Position numbers and translations under genes: made by a program
Shown: in pieces, positions 12,451-24,884 of the stretch
How positions within the stretch are numbered: the first letter of the stretch is position 1
Layout of the letters: each line of letters begins with the position of its first letter
Notes under the pieces: generated by a model
Database searches by the model: none
Seen by the model: only the letters and a program-made list of their open reading frames with translations
What the model was told of the DNA's origin: nothing
NCBI RefSeq assembly: GCF_000004195.4
Contig: NC_030679.2
Location: 15,308,712-15,372,711 of the forward strand
Source: Xenopus tropicalis
Taxonomy: Eukaryota > Chordata > Amphibia > Anura > Pipidae
Length of the DNA: 64,000 bases
Direction of reading: 5' to 3'

Positions 12451-14050
12451 TTGTTCTCCCCTTACAACACACCAGTCAACCCAGTGCCTAAAATAAAAAA
12501 AAAAAGGGAGTCTGAATATTGTTTAATCCAAGACCTAAGGGCCATTAACACTTTAATTACACTTATTGTGTTCATTATTCCTGATGTGACAGTTCTACTT
12601 ACATCTATACCCTGTGATGTGTCTGTATTCACAGTTTTGATTTAAAGTAATGTTTTTTTCCTCGGTCCCAGTTGACCTTGAGACACAGTTACTATTGGCT
12701 TTTATTTTTGATGGGGCCTAATATACCTAGACCCATCATCCCTAAGGTTATTGGATTTCATCAGTGGCCATTCCCTGATGCTCCAAAATTCCTTGAAGTC
12801 ATGGACTCCTAGACATGGTTCCGTCCTGCTTCAGTACGTCAATGACCTACTGTTGTGTAGTCCTAATCAGGCTACTAATGTTGCTCACATGGTTTGTTTT
12901 TTACAACACCTTGCACTTGAAGGTCACAAAATTGCTAAACACAAAACTCAGATGGGGGCTGAGTCTGTTGAATACTAATACAATATTCTTGGGCAGTGCA
13001 CAAAGAAAGATCAATATGTGTTAATTATATGGTCACCAGCTATGCAAAATGTGTTTTATCAGCTTAATAAATCTCTGGTTCAAGCCCCTGCTTTAGGACT
13101 ACCAAATTATTGTAAACCTTTTCTTTTGTATGTTAAGGACACCTGTAAAACCATGACTGCAGTCTGTGCTCAGGAGTCTGGAGGCAATTTGCGTCCGGTA
13201 GCCCATTTTTCCAAAGTAATGCTTGTTCCGGTACAGGGGATGCCGGCGTGTCTCAAAGCTTTAGCAGCTAGTGCTATGGCTGTAGAAATGTCATAGTCAG
13301 TCACGAATGGTCACAATACTATCTTGCATACTTCACACCAAGTCACACATTTGCTATAAAACATTACCACCCAACATAAGACTTCCCAATGCCTTAGTGG
13401 AGACGTCTTACTTGACACGCAAAATTTTAACTATTGAATATGCTTCTACAACACAAAGTCCCGCAGCAGTTTTCAATGCATTATTAAATTTTTCTAATCC
13501 TGATAGCAATCCATTATTACAAGCTCTGTGTGTTACTGAAATTCATAATAGTACTACACCAAGAAGGGATTTATAGGATATCCCTTAGAGAATACTATTA
13601 ACATTTTCGTTGAGAGTTCTTGTACCAGGACCTCAGATCACGTATACCAGGCAGACTACGCAGTTGTGCAACTCCCTGATATAGTAATTTAGTCAGGTCC
13701 ATTAACTATTAACTCCTTGGGTTAGAAGTCCACTTATTATTCCCAGTGATTTAGAACTATTCAAATAAGAATATGTACATAACTTTATCATTACTTTGAA
13801 TGGCAACTATGGTGATGTCTCTTTATCTTTTCGTTTACCCACACAGGAACCTACATATACCTTCTGCCCTGAAGACTCTCTTGTTGTTCGACAGCTGCAT
13901 CGTTATCGAAATGGGGGATTTCCATTTGGACCCAAAGCCACAGTTATTGCCATCACACCAACCTCCATTCTAACAGACTCCAGTGTCGAGTGGATTCACG
14001 CTTCGAGAGTGAAACTTGCCCGAGTTGCTACCACCACCAGTACCTACTAA
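12451..14050 (+). pseudogene. pol: retroviral pol remnants (RT, connection, RNase H, integrase end)
   Basis: The blocks run in pol order but are broken by stops and frame changes. 12451-12645 encodes a reverse transcriptase palm-start block with QDLRAIN. 12751-12978 carries the YxDD-box region, altered to YVND. 13018-13296 is the RT-RNase H connection (PALGLP, LLYV, GMPACL). 13307-13576 continues the connection. About 13560-13690 holds the start of RNase H. 13796-14050 matches the C-terminal integrase region (VVRQL, WIHASRVK). Most of RNase H and the integrase catalytic core are missing, so the element cannot supply its own polymerase or integrase. The YVDD-type context and the connection sequence are of class I retrovirus style. 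Confidence 0.82.
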
Positions 14051-14462
14051 AGATTATAACACTACCAAAGATGACCTCTTCTTTCCTGATAACACCGCCC
14101 CAAGACATCAGGACAGACAGAATGACCAGGATGACCAGGAGGATGATCAGAGAGAAACTCAAGAACTGATAACTACCTGTGATGAACAGGAAATAGACAA
14201 AATATGCACTTTGGTGCAGCCTCTTATTTTCCTTTTGATATTTATCCCATTGTGAATATTACTTAACTGCATCTACTCTTCTTCATTTGCAGAAACTTTT
14301 CAGTCTCTGTTATAAGCCTCCCATTAATGACATTTTTTCCATTTCTACAACCAATTTATCTATAGTATCTAGGGTTAAACGTGAAGTTTAATCACCTTAC
14401 CTTATTAGTTTCTTTGTTTAAAGGTTTTAATGGGATTAGGATAATGCAATGAGGTTGGTTCA

Positions 14463-17047
14463 ATGCTATTACTATTCACACTTAAAGATAATTTAACTTG
14501 CTCTGCTAATAATCACTGTACTATATGGAATATGTCTGCAACTTTCTCTATCTATAAGGTTCCAGATCTGTTAAAAGGTTATTTTATGTTTTCTAACACC
14601 ACCTGTAACTGTTCCATATCTAATATCACTGCATTCCAATCTATTATTCTTTACTTTTCTGTTGTTTATGATTTAACCTTTTTGAATAACATTGTGTCCA
14701 CAACTTATACCTGGACTTATGTCACTAATTTGTCTCTTCCTGTAGACCTTGCGTTAGTTTTTATTAATAATACTCCTATCACTAACCGCACATAGTTTAT
14801 TTTTAACATCAAGTGTGTCCATCTTGATACACCTTAACACATAGTTATTCTATGTGTATAAAAATCTGTATATGTTTTTTTTTTTTCTTCTCTTTTTGTC
14901 TCTGTCCTTCTTAAATAATCTTAGCCATCTTGTTATTGGACAAGCTGTTTTTTGTTTTTCTTTTTGCCAATACCATCAAGGTTAAAATGCTCAAGGCTGA
15001 ATACCAAGTAAACCACAGCTGAACCTTATTTTTTACACAAAGATTTGAATGTACTACATTCATTAGAATGTTTATCTGACTATTCTGTAATGATTACAGT
15101 TGTCCCACAGTTGTTTGCCTAGCTACAGACTTTCCTGTCGGTGCTTATGCTGTTGATTCTTCTCTATCTTTTAGTGGCTGCTTTGCCAAATGTCACTCTG
15201 CTACGATGTTTCAATTGTACTTACTATTTTTCTCCCATTTCCTACTGTTCACAAGTCATTCATGTATTTCCCATCTGCTTTACCTTAGATCAGTATCAGA
15301 TCCCTTTATCAGTGTACTGTTCCTTAATCACTGATAATACTAATGCTATAGCCGCTTGTCACATGACCAATAACTGTATGACACAGCTATTAAAACAGTA
15401 GCAACTTAGAACAAGTTAATATCCCTAGGATCTCAAATACAGGACAATTTACAGCATCATTGGTATGATATATTCTCAGGTTGGTCACACATTGGCTATT
15501 CTATTGTTCAAAGCTTCTTCTATCTGTTTATCATTGTTGTAGTTGTCTATGAAGATTCTCATTCATCCAGGTCATGATATACAGTATCTAGTAGAATTAA
15601 GTCTAAAACAACTGGACTTTTCTGAGTTTTTCTTGAAAACGTTTCACCACTCATCCGAGTGGCTTCTTCAGTTCAAATGACTGGTAGGGAATTCCCCGGT
15701 ATTTAAACTCTTGATGGTAGTAGAGTCACAGACATCCAATCACAATGGTTCCATTGAACTTGTTCAGTTAGGTGTTAGCTGAAACTGACAGGTGTAAGAA
15801 GGTATGATCCAATCACAATGGTACCAAGATTCTCATTGATGAAGGTGTTAATCCTTCAAAGTACATGACTGGAAGTGTGAACTGTTGTGAAACTGCCGGG
15901 GTAAGGATGTCAACGCGCCATTGTATGTTGGTGACAAGCGGTGCCTCTTACTGAGGACAGTAACGTACATATTTTGGACCGAGAGGACAGATGGTTTGAA
16001 AGAGGTGTGAAAGAGGCCATTTATGCCAACCTGGAAAAACCATCCCTGAACAGAGGAGGGGGCCTGAGACACCGCTTGTCACCAACATACAATGGCGCGT
16101 TGACATCCTTACCCCGGCAGTTTCACAACAGTTCACACTTCCAGTCATGTACTTTGAAGGATTAACACCTTCATCAATGAGAATCTTGGTACCATTGTGA
16201 TTGGATCATACCTTCTTACACCTGTCAGTTTCAGCTAACACCTAACTGAACAAGTTCAATGGAACCATTGTGATTGGATGTCTGTGACTCTACTACCATC
16301 AAGAGTTTAAATACCGGGGAATTCCCTACCAGTCATTTGAACTGAAGAAGCCACTCGGATGAGTGGTGAAACGTTTTCAAGAAAAACTCAGAAAAGTCCA
16401 GTTGTTTTAGACTTAATTCTACTAGATATTGTTGTAGTTATATTTGTTTTGCTTATTTTTTGTTCAACTTGTATTTGTCATGTACCTTTTGCAAACACAT
16501 ACAAAAGATGATTTCCATTTCCCAACTAGAACAACTCAAATTAATTCCTGCTATAGATCCCTCACTACCTTTCAGTGGTTGCCTCACTAACGTCACCCTT
16601 TTACGTTGGTATAATTATACCTATTATTTTTCTCCTATCCCCACTGTCCATCGTTCCTTTCTGTATTTCCCACCTACCTTACCTGTAGGATCAGATTCCC
16701 AATACTGTACATCAATCACTTATTATCCATTACACTAACATGATTGCTGCTTATCGTAAGCATGATACCCAATTGCATGACATTGCTCCCAAGAACAAAT
16801 TGCTCTCTCTGGGCTCTAAAATACAAGATGATCTGCAACCCCATTGGTATGATGCCTTCACTGGCTGGTCTCCAACAGGTTCTGCTATTATGCAAAGTCT
16901 TTTTATTCACTTTTTGCTGTTATTACTATGTTTGTTTTACTTGTATTTTTCAATTTATATCTCTCATGTATTTTTCGTAAACGTATTCAAAAAATGATTT
17001 CACATGCTCAGTCTGAACAACTTAAGCTTATACATGCTTCACATATG
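14463..17047 (+). pseudogene. env: retroviral env-like remnants, transmembrane region duplicated
   Basis: 14463-14795 is an Asn-glycosylation-rich frame (many N-x-S/T), consistent with envelope surface sequence. Two diverged copies of one transmembrane-subunit end follow. Copy A is at about 15178-15544 and copy B at about 16576-16980. Both encode NVTLLR, then YYFSPI, and later an H-W-Y-D block followed by a GWS motif and a long hydrophobic stretch; in A this is broken by stops. B ends with a basic cytoplasmic tail to about 17047. Neither copy forms a complete envelope. A Penelope-like element separates A and B. Confidence 0.65.
15545..16427 (+). mobile_element. Penelope-like element fragment, long perfect inverted repeat
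   Basis: Inserted in the retrovirus with a 12-bp target duplication, attgttgtagtt, at 15533-15544 and 16428-16439. Arms 15585-15943 and 16070-16428 are exact inverted copies (359 bp each as aligned by eye; the last arm base overlaps the duplication). The 126-bp loop plus the right arm encode, on the plus strand, the C-terminal part of a Penelope GIY-YIG endonuclease (LDREDRWFERGVKEAIY, then NRGGGLRHRLSPTYN), ending with a stop at 16163-16165. Reverse transcriptase is absent. The inverted pLTR-like layout is known for Penelope elements. Confidence 0.82.
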
Positions 17048-17064
17048 TAGTCACTTTGGTGACT

Positions 17065-17075
17065 AATAGGGGGAT
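17065..17075 (+). promoter_or_regulatory. retroviral polypurine tract
   Basis: A short purine-rich run, 'aataggggga', lies directly before the 3' LTR TGATAG. It is short, but in the only place a plus-strand primer tract should be. Confidence 0.6.
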
Positions 17076-17608
17076 TGATAGGGTTTAAATAGCTTAATGC
17101 TGAATTTACACAATTTTGTTTTGAATCATGAAGGCCTGTGAATGTGTTACTTCAATTGTTATGATTATCCTCACTATTTTGTCTTTGTCCAAGTTGCTCT
17201 TGGCCTTGATTATCTCAGCTAATATTCAAGGCTAAGAGATCATAATAAAGCTTCAGCAGCTAATTAAATAATTTCTGTATTTCTACTAATAATTGCAATG
17301 TACCCACCCATGATACGTAAGCATAATGGGATGTGTTTTTCTATCTACTATATAAGTAATATCAAAACAAAATAAATTTGTACTTGTTTGCAATACACAT
17401 ACTGGTTGTATCGTTTGTACAAGTTCCCTGATCAGCGCACATGCGCAGACGATATCAGATGTTTCGCCGACGCACAGATTAAATCGGACCGGTCCGTGAC
17501 TGCTTATAGGGACAGTGCTACAGGTGCACAGACAGAGTTACAGAGATTTACCCTAACAGTTTGTGCTACAGGTGTTACGAACAGAGATTACAGGATTTAA
17601 CCCTTACA
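17076..17608 (+). repeat. 3' LTR of the endogenous retrovirus
   Basis: Colinear with the 5' LTR, with one substitution seen by eye. It is followed by the target duplication gagcc at 17609-17613. Confidence 0.93.
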
Positions 17609-17613
17609 GAGCC

Positions 17614-20242
17614 TACATGACCAACATTTGGCATGCAGGCTGATCAACTGGTTGGTGTCACTTGCAGTTAGCTATAATGCACTGGTATAGGAAATATCAC
17701 TCTTTCTAGCTGGCCAATTAGCTCACAGACATCATGCACCAATGGAAATTTCTGCTATATGTAACTGTTTTTGATTGATTAGGTTGGTGATTGGACACAA
17801 CCATCAAGCACGCCACTGAATATGCAACAGAACTTAATCACACCACCCAATATATGTCCAGCTTTACTCATGAAGGTAGTGCCATGTGTGGAATAATTGG
17901 CTTGCCAGGTTGAGACCTTCATTTAGAAGGCCTGTTTACACATATAGATATAACTGCAGGATACACCGAATGCATCATTTTTAGATTTGCCCACAAAGGA
18001 AATGCTCCATTAATAATTTATACGATTGACAGCTGGGATTTTTAAATAACTTATAATGGGTATGGATGTATTAATAAAAAAAGAAATTTGGGTTTCATGT
18101 TTAATTTAAAAAGTACTCTCATTATACAGCTTTTTATGTCTGGGTGACAGGTCCCTTTTAAATATATGGATTTGATTTGGATGAACCCTCCCCTTAAAAA
18201 TCAAAATGCTGTGGATCCTTAAGATATATATACATTATTATATATTATTATATCTATATGAATTTTTCCTTTTATGTATATTTCAATAAAGGTTCATAGA
18301 GGACTGGACTGGAAACAGTTACAGAAGGATATGCCTAGGCAAACAGGAGCCCCTCCACTTCCAAAATAAGTAAGTATGGAGCCTTTTTAACTCCTTTGTG
18401 CATAGTTACCATTTGTAGTCATCTTATTTAAAGGACAAATGCATTGGCATTCCTATAATTAAACTGAAATGCCCCCAATTCCGGTCACAGATAGGTTAAA
18501 TATTGCTTAAAAATATATATCCCAATAGGATAACACTCTCGAAGACTATGGCTCATAAATCCATAGCTGAATTTGCAAGGAATTATGGGAAAATTATTAA
18601 AGTACTTTGTTTGAAGAGTGGATCACCCTGTATGCCACAATATCAATATTTGCTACTATTTTTTAACTTGCTATACAATCCACCTGCCCTCAAGAGTTGG
18701 CAAGGTATGCAGTATAGTTTTAATGATACTGGACTACAGCTCCCAACATGCTCAAACCATGAATAAAATGTTGGTGTATTCATTGATTTGTAGTCCAGCA
18801 ACAGTTGGGTGAGGTTGGGTGAGGTTTGGTTGAGCAAACAGTGTTCACATCCCCTTTAAAATGAAGGTTAATATCCCCTTTACTTATAACTGGTGAGAGA
18901 TATGTGCTAGATCCTTGCCTCTCCACTTTGTGCATATCCCTCTAATTTATTAATGGACTTGCTGGTTACTATTTAATTAACTGAAGTGCAGCTTTGCACA
19001 GGTTGTGTAGCTGTAGGACAAGCCAAATGTCAAGCCTGAGCAGTTTGTGATTTACATTTTACCAGTGCAGCCATACATGTAATTAGAAAAGCTGTTTTTC
19101 TATCTCTATAACACAGTTATTGAACGCCAAGTGTAGCCACCATGGCCAAGCAGTGTTAGGATCATTAAGGTTTTGTTTTTGGTGAAAAATATTTGATGAT
19201 AAAGAGCAAAAGAAAAGACTTTTGTTCGGTTTAATGGCCCTGTTGTCCTGGGGGCCCAATTGTTATTGCCCATTCCAGAAATAATCTTAATCCATGTTGA
19301 AGGTTTAGTTGCCCTTTTGTGCACTCTGAGGCCAGTGTTCTGTTCCAGAATCCTCACTGTGACAATAAGCAGAAAGAATAAAGAATCAATATGATTTATT
19401 TTCTGGGACAATAGACTCAGTAGCTGCACAGCGATTTCACTGCACTAAAGATTTCTGATGGACCGGGCTACGGGCTTTGCACTGTAAATGTGCAGTTCCA
19501 GAAGGCCACACACCAGACTTTAGCATGGCTTATTAAACACACCGAATTGCTTTGCCACTTGGCAGCCATGTGTACACAGCTGTGTTTTATAAAGGTGTTT
19601 GTGCCATGGTGCACTTCTGTGTATGAGGTTTACAGAGGCCAAAATCCACATCCAGCACTGGGGCCAAGCAACCCACTCTGCGTCCGTCCTTGGGCTTGTG
19701 AATTATATGAAACAGAAAACCAGCTCTTCTGATACAAGTTTCCTGTACATTATCACATATGTGTGCCGCTTGGTAGCCTTGTTGGCAAAAAGAATGCTCA
19801 TTATAATACATATAATACGGATGATAGATAGAAAGACAATTATATTTCTCTAGAAAAGCAAGCAGGGTTCACTTGGATTTGGAGAGGTCTTCTTCAAAGC
19901 CAGAAAAATGTGCCTCTAAGGTTCATGTCTTATAGCAATATAATACAAAAGCCATGACTATCTTGTAAATTATATCCTTATAAATTGTGCTTGGTGCGGT
20001 CATCAGTAATTGGTGCTTAGTGAGTATATTAGAAGTCACCTTGAAGTTCCATGACCTATATGAAAGCACCGGGCCTTTGGTCGAATGCTTTTATACAGGT
20101 ATAAATTTACAATAGAGAGTACTTTATTCACTACATAAACATATGGTTGTGTACACACAGTGTGCAAGAACAGCATTCCCTGTTTAATATGGGGTTTGTT
20201 CCAAAATAATGTTGGCTTCTTTCCTGAACAACAGTACCATTT
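17614..20242. other. non-coding stretch with T2-like MITE end
   Basis: About 18050-18161 ('gggtttcatgtttaa', 'ctgggtgacaggtccctttt') matches a T2-like MITE end that recurs at about 61325-61400. No gene was recognised. Open frames at 18503-18837 and 19106-19853 lack any family or splice support. Confidence 0.55.
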
Positions 20243-20712
20243 TTAGGGGCAGATTTAATAACACTCCATAATTTCTATTTTTTTTTTTTTGATTTTCAAA
20301 TTCGACTCAGACTCGTTTTTTTTTTTGAATGTCCAATATTTACTAAAAAAAAGAGTCGAAAGGAAAAATCGCTGCGAGAAAAGTCTTTAAACCTTGACTT
20401 TTTTGAATTGTCGCTGCGAAAATCCTGTCTATATTGAATTGTTGCTGTGACAGTTTGAAAAAGTCACTGAACAAAACCCAGTGAAATCTCTAAAGTTTTA
20501 AACCAAAAGAAAGAATTTTATGGGAAGGGACCTTTGCCATTGACTTCTACATAACTTTGGCAATTTTAACCTGCTGAATTGTCGAATTTTTAGCCATTTA
20601 GACACATAGTAAATCTTGCAAAAGTCGCAACATTTTTTCTCTGCAACTTTTCGAGCTAAAAAATGATTGGAGTTTTAAAAAAAAATTGATGGTTAGTAAA
20701 TGGGCCCCTTAG
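20243..20712. mobile_element. MITE ending in TTAGGGGCAGATTTAATAA
   Basis: The left end 'ttaggggcagatttaataa' is the degenerate inverse of the right end 'ttagtaaatgggcccctta'. The interior has 'tttttcgaatttcaaattcgact'-like runs (poly-T, TCGA). About 470 bp, non-coding. Confidence 0.72.
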
Positions 20713-20937
20713 GGGTATATTTATCAAAGAGTGAAGTTAGAGCTCACTACAGTACGCTAGAGTACAATTCCTTCATTCGCCATTCATTTCTATAGGATTT
20801 TTAAAAGAGTATCTGTCAATAAGTGAACGTTCACCCTTTGATAAATACGCCTTTAAAAATGCCATAGAAATTAATGTAGAGTGGTGGAATTTCACTCTAA
20901 TGGACTGTAGTGAGATCTTTGATAAATATACCCCTTA
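20709..20937. mobile_element. foldback MITE (TTAGGGGTATATTTATC termini)
   Basis: The left end 'ttaggggtatatttatcaaag' is the inverse of the right end 'tttgataaatataccccttag'. The internal 'agagctcactacagt' is mirrored by 'actgtagtgagatct', so nearly the whole 229 bp can fold. It abuts the preceding MITE and shares the ttag bases. Confidence 0.85.
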
Positions 20938-23900
20938 GTGTCAGCTCGCAGCATCCTCAGTCTGGCAAGGTGGGGTTCAATGAATAATCTCAATTTCTTT
21001 GAAAGGATGTAGACTTGTGTTTATATATTACTGAATATATAGTTAAGAACACCCAGCTGAATGCATACAATTCAGCATGCACAAATCTCTGCCTTAAGTC
21101 GGTATTTAATTACCTATTTTGCATTGCTGATTGATACAGCCCCTGACAAACCGCTCAGCAAAATATCAAGGGTTCCATTTAAGCCCACTGGAGACCTGCC
21201 CTTGCACTAATAGTTCCAAAACATTCTTAGTAATTGAGAAAACATTCAACTAATATCACGGAAAATGCCATAATTACTGCTTTGTAGGAGCCGGTCCTAT
21301 TTCCTGAGGCTAAACACTGGAGCACATTGTGGCTTAAGGGGCAGCACATCTCATGTATGCAGTGGTAGGGGGTTACTTGTACTACAGGAGGCTTGATAGG
21401 CTTGCTGCTCTGTCTGGGGACTGGGCTATGTATGCAGCATTCAGCTGCCTGTGGAAAATGATCTACAGTTACACTCATATAAAATACAATATGGTCCATC
21501 TTACTAATTAGTCTTAAGTGGAATATGGTCTGAGATAGCTGACATTGCTGCACAGCATGCCTGGGTGGACATTTTCTCTAAAATGTACAAATTTACATTC
21601 AGGTACAGGAAAACTAAACCCATACCAGCCAGACACCATACAAAGCAAATAGCACCTTAAGGCTCTGTTCCCCCTTTCCTGGCCAGAAGAGGCAGGGCTG
21701 TATGTGGCCACATCACCTCCTCACCATATTTCTCTCTGGGGTGGATCATCATCCAGGACCTTTCATACTGGAAGTCCAGAACAGATCAGCTTCCAGTACA
21801 CATGCTTCTGTTCAGTTTTCAGCACCGAGGAACTAAATGTATTGCTGGCAGCCATACTGGCTTTTTTGGTCAGGTATGGGGCGCATGTCCAATTGAGAAG
21901 CTTTCCTTTTGAGAACTATGCAAGCTATAGGTAACTAAAGAAGGCTGTTCATGCAGAATTGTGCTTAGTTTCATTTTTGGCCTCATTAGAAAGCCAATCC
22001 CCCATTAACACTAGATCACACTGCCATAGATTCTAGGCCCCTGTCTTGTTATATTCTTGTAAAGGGATCATAACACAGTTTCACTGGTATTGCAAGTTGA
22101 TAAGGAAGTTTGGGGCCAGCCAGCCCGAGATTATTGTATGTTCAGCAAGACTCAAACTAAAACTTTAGCCAAGTATATTTTTATAGAAGCGAAATAGGAA
22201 AAAGGTCTATAACAGTCACCTCTTAATACATTATTTTAGTAAGAGAAAAAGAAAACACTGAGGTATAGCAGTTCTTCGTATTTCTGTTGAGTATATCAGA
22301 TCTCGCAGATACTACAGAACTATCTTTTTATGCAACTATCCTTTGAAGAGATTGTTTAGAATAACTGTGGTTTTAACCATGTGGCTAAACACCTTGAAAG
22401 AGTTGCTTGCCTGCATTTTCTCTTAACAACCTTCCTTCTGTATGAAGAAGAACCATTCTGAATCTGATTAACAGCAATCCATCTGCTATTGCTTTTTTTT
22501 TGTTTGGGTATAAGAGTTTCACAAATAAATTTACCACCTTATAGGCAGGTTAGGCTTTCTCTAGCTGAGAAAGAACAACATAACATAAGCTAAAATAAGC
22601 TGCGTATTATCCAAAAAGTAGGTAAATGAAATTCAAGGCATTGTCATTAGCTGTTCTCTATGTTACGTTACAGAAATGTCATTGCTCCCCGGAGAATACA
22701 AAGGAAAGGGAAAAAAATCTTAAACTCTAAAAAAAACAAATATCTAGCACCCATGGCTGTAGCACTTTAGGGTAAGGTAAATAGCAATTCTATGAGAAAA
22801 ATGTCACAAATAAAATAACAAAGGGCAGATATTTTTGGGGAGTGTTTGTCTAACTATGCCCCATACACGTCAGGCATAGCAATGGGATCAACTGGCTAAA
22901 TGTTCTTTTCTTTTTTGAAGGATTGAAATTTTGTTTCTTGATTACTTCCCTTTGATTAAAATTATGAGGTCGTAGGCAAGGGGTGTGGAACCATCTTGTA
23001 TATTATTTTAATTGAGAAGAACATCAGTAAATGAAGGTAATCTTCTCATCCAAAGAATGTGCTCTAGGCTTATTAAAATCCCTTGCCCTAAATGTGAAAT
23101 TAAATTAAAGTGTAAATTAAGAATATTGTTATTTTACTGAGGTTGTTCAGCTGCTACTATCCCAAAAGAAAGCAAGGGAATCTATTATTATTTGATTTAA
23201 TTATTTTATGAAAAGTAATTAAAAAATAATTAATTCATTAATTAAATGTAAATGACTTTTAAACATTCATTTAATGCATACAAATGTAATTATATAATGA
23301 GTTTTTTTGGCACATATATATAAATATATAGTGTATCTATGATAGTCTGAGATACCACTTCAGAATATCCCTGGCTACATTAGTTTCTCGAACTCTTGTC
23401 TTGGAAGATCAATAAACATATTTTGTATTATTCTTTGAATGAATTGAGGTCCTTCCTGGAACAAGAAGTCCCCTTGCAAAAAGCTGGACTAACCTCCTAA
23501 TCTCCAAATTATATTTTGTAATAATATAAGTTGAACAAAATAGAAGGTTTTCACATTTTATCCTAATTTCATTTTCTCTTGCTTGGAAAGTGCTATAATT
23601 TGCAATTGAACCCATCACCAGAACTTTTTCACAGGCAGAGTAGGCTTTTATAATACTTGCTAAAAGCAAAACAATATTAAATATGGTTTTCAGTGAATGT
23701 CTAGATTTAGGGGTCCTTGTTACTATGTTAAATGGCAACACCTAGCAAAAAAAGACAAAATGTGATGTATTCATATTATATGTAAGGTTCTACAGGGAAA
23801 TCAACTCAAATGTCCTTGTGTCTGTTACACATTTACTTTTTCTGTGTGTTTTACGCTATCCCAATGAGTTATTCTCAATGGCCCAGGGCTCCTGAATGAT

Positions 23901-24356
23901 ATAATTGCAGTGTGTTGGCATTACCACACATGGACCATCATGGACATCAGGGCTTCAGAGCTTCCAAGAACTATGTAAGGACACCACTCTTGGTGAGAAA
24001 TTCAGGGATTAAAGACCAACTGGAGCCAATGCATATGCCTTTTGTTTATGACTGTCCAACTGGTGGCCTGCAGTCAGAATATGGTCCTTCAAAGGCCATA
24101 AAGGCCCCCAGTCTGCTCAGAGGATAAATAGGCTATAAAATATGACATTTCCATTTTAACTTAATTTGGCCCTCCAACATGCTGTAGGAAATATACTGTA
24201 ATTGGCCCACTACCTGTAGTATATTGGACAGCACTCTTCTAGGTCATCATCCTGGTCAATCACTTCACCTGTGAAGGTTATCTTGTTACACTGTTATGCT
24301 TTTTTAAACTATTGTTTGACCTGCCTTATCTACCAAACCTACTTTAATAACAATAT
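20938..24356. other. non-coding stretch
   Basis: Very AT-rich around 23100-23330. Scattered open frames (21227-21934, 23409-23741, 23912-24127) show no domains, splice context or repeats I can name. Confidence 0.5.
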
Positions 24357-24641
24357 ACTGGTATGGAACCTGTTATCCAGAATGCTTGGGACCTGGGGTT
24401 TTCTGGATAAGGGGTCTTTCCATAATTTGGATCTCTATACTTTAAGTCTACCAAAACATAATTTAAAATTGAATAAACCCAAGAGGACTGTTTTGTGTCA
24501 CTGTTTTATTATTACAAAGAAAAAGAAAATTATTTTTAAAAATGTGAATTAAAATGTAGTCTATGGGAGATGGACTTCCTGTAATTTGTAATTTTGTGGA
24601 TAACAGGTTTCCGGATAATGGATCCCTTACCCATATTAGGG
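24357..24641. mobile_element. foldback MITE ('tgttatccagaatgc' type)
   Basis: The left end 'tatggaacctgttatccag' is the degenerate inverse of the right end 'ggataatggatccctta'. Subterminal 'ttctggataaggggtctttcc' and 'ggataacaggtttccgg' confirm the layout. A related end is seen at about 61400-61470. Confidence 0.75.
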
Positions 24642-24666
24642 TAAACAAAAATGCTCATTCTAAAAG

Positions 24667-24700
24667 TAGTATATACAGTATATATATATATATATATATA
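24667..24700. repeat. (TA)n microsatellite
   Basis: An alternating TA run directly abuts the hairpin at 24698-24784. A second (TA)n run lies at about 24856-24881. Confidence 0.9.
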
Positions 24701-24784
24701 CACAGGGTTGGAATGACAGCACACGCAGGATGTTTTCCTTCTTGAAAAACATCCTGCGTGTGCTGTCATTCCAACCCTGTGTAT
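24698..24784. repeat. 39-bp perfect inverted repeat (hairpin)
   Basis: Arms 24698-24736 and 24746-24784 are exact complements with a 9-base spacer. The sequence includes 'cacagggttggaatgacagc' and its complement. Similar words ('ggctggagtgacggcacac') follow at about 24885, which suggests a transposon end and its inverted copy. Confidence 0.9.
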
Positions 24785-24850
24785 CTACGCTTTCAGCACT
24801 GGCACCCAGGTATTATCTTGCTCTTATGGTGTGCAGCTTTCCAGCAACTC

Positions 24851-24881
<31 letters not shown>

Positions 24882-24884
24882 CAG

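Larger units (their letters stand above)
9179..17608 (+). mobile_element. endogenous retrovirus, complete ends, decayed interior
   Basis: Two 533-bp LTRs (TG...CA) bound the element. A 5-bp target duplication, gagcc, is present at 9174-9178 and 17609-17613. A primer-binding site and a purine tract lie in the expected places. No recognisable gag was found between 9735 and 12440. Pol is present as broken blocks at 12451-14050 and env-like blocks at 14463-17047. The reverse transcriptase blocks resemble class I (gamma/epsilon) retroviruses. A Penelope-like insertion sits in the env region (15545-16427). The contrast between nearly identical LTRs and a degraded interior suggests a non-autonomous family moved in trans, or LTR gene conversion. 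Confidence 0.9.
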
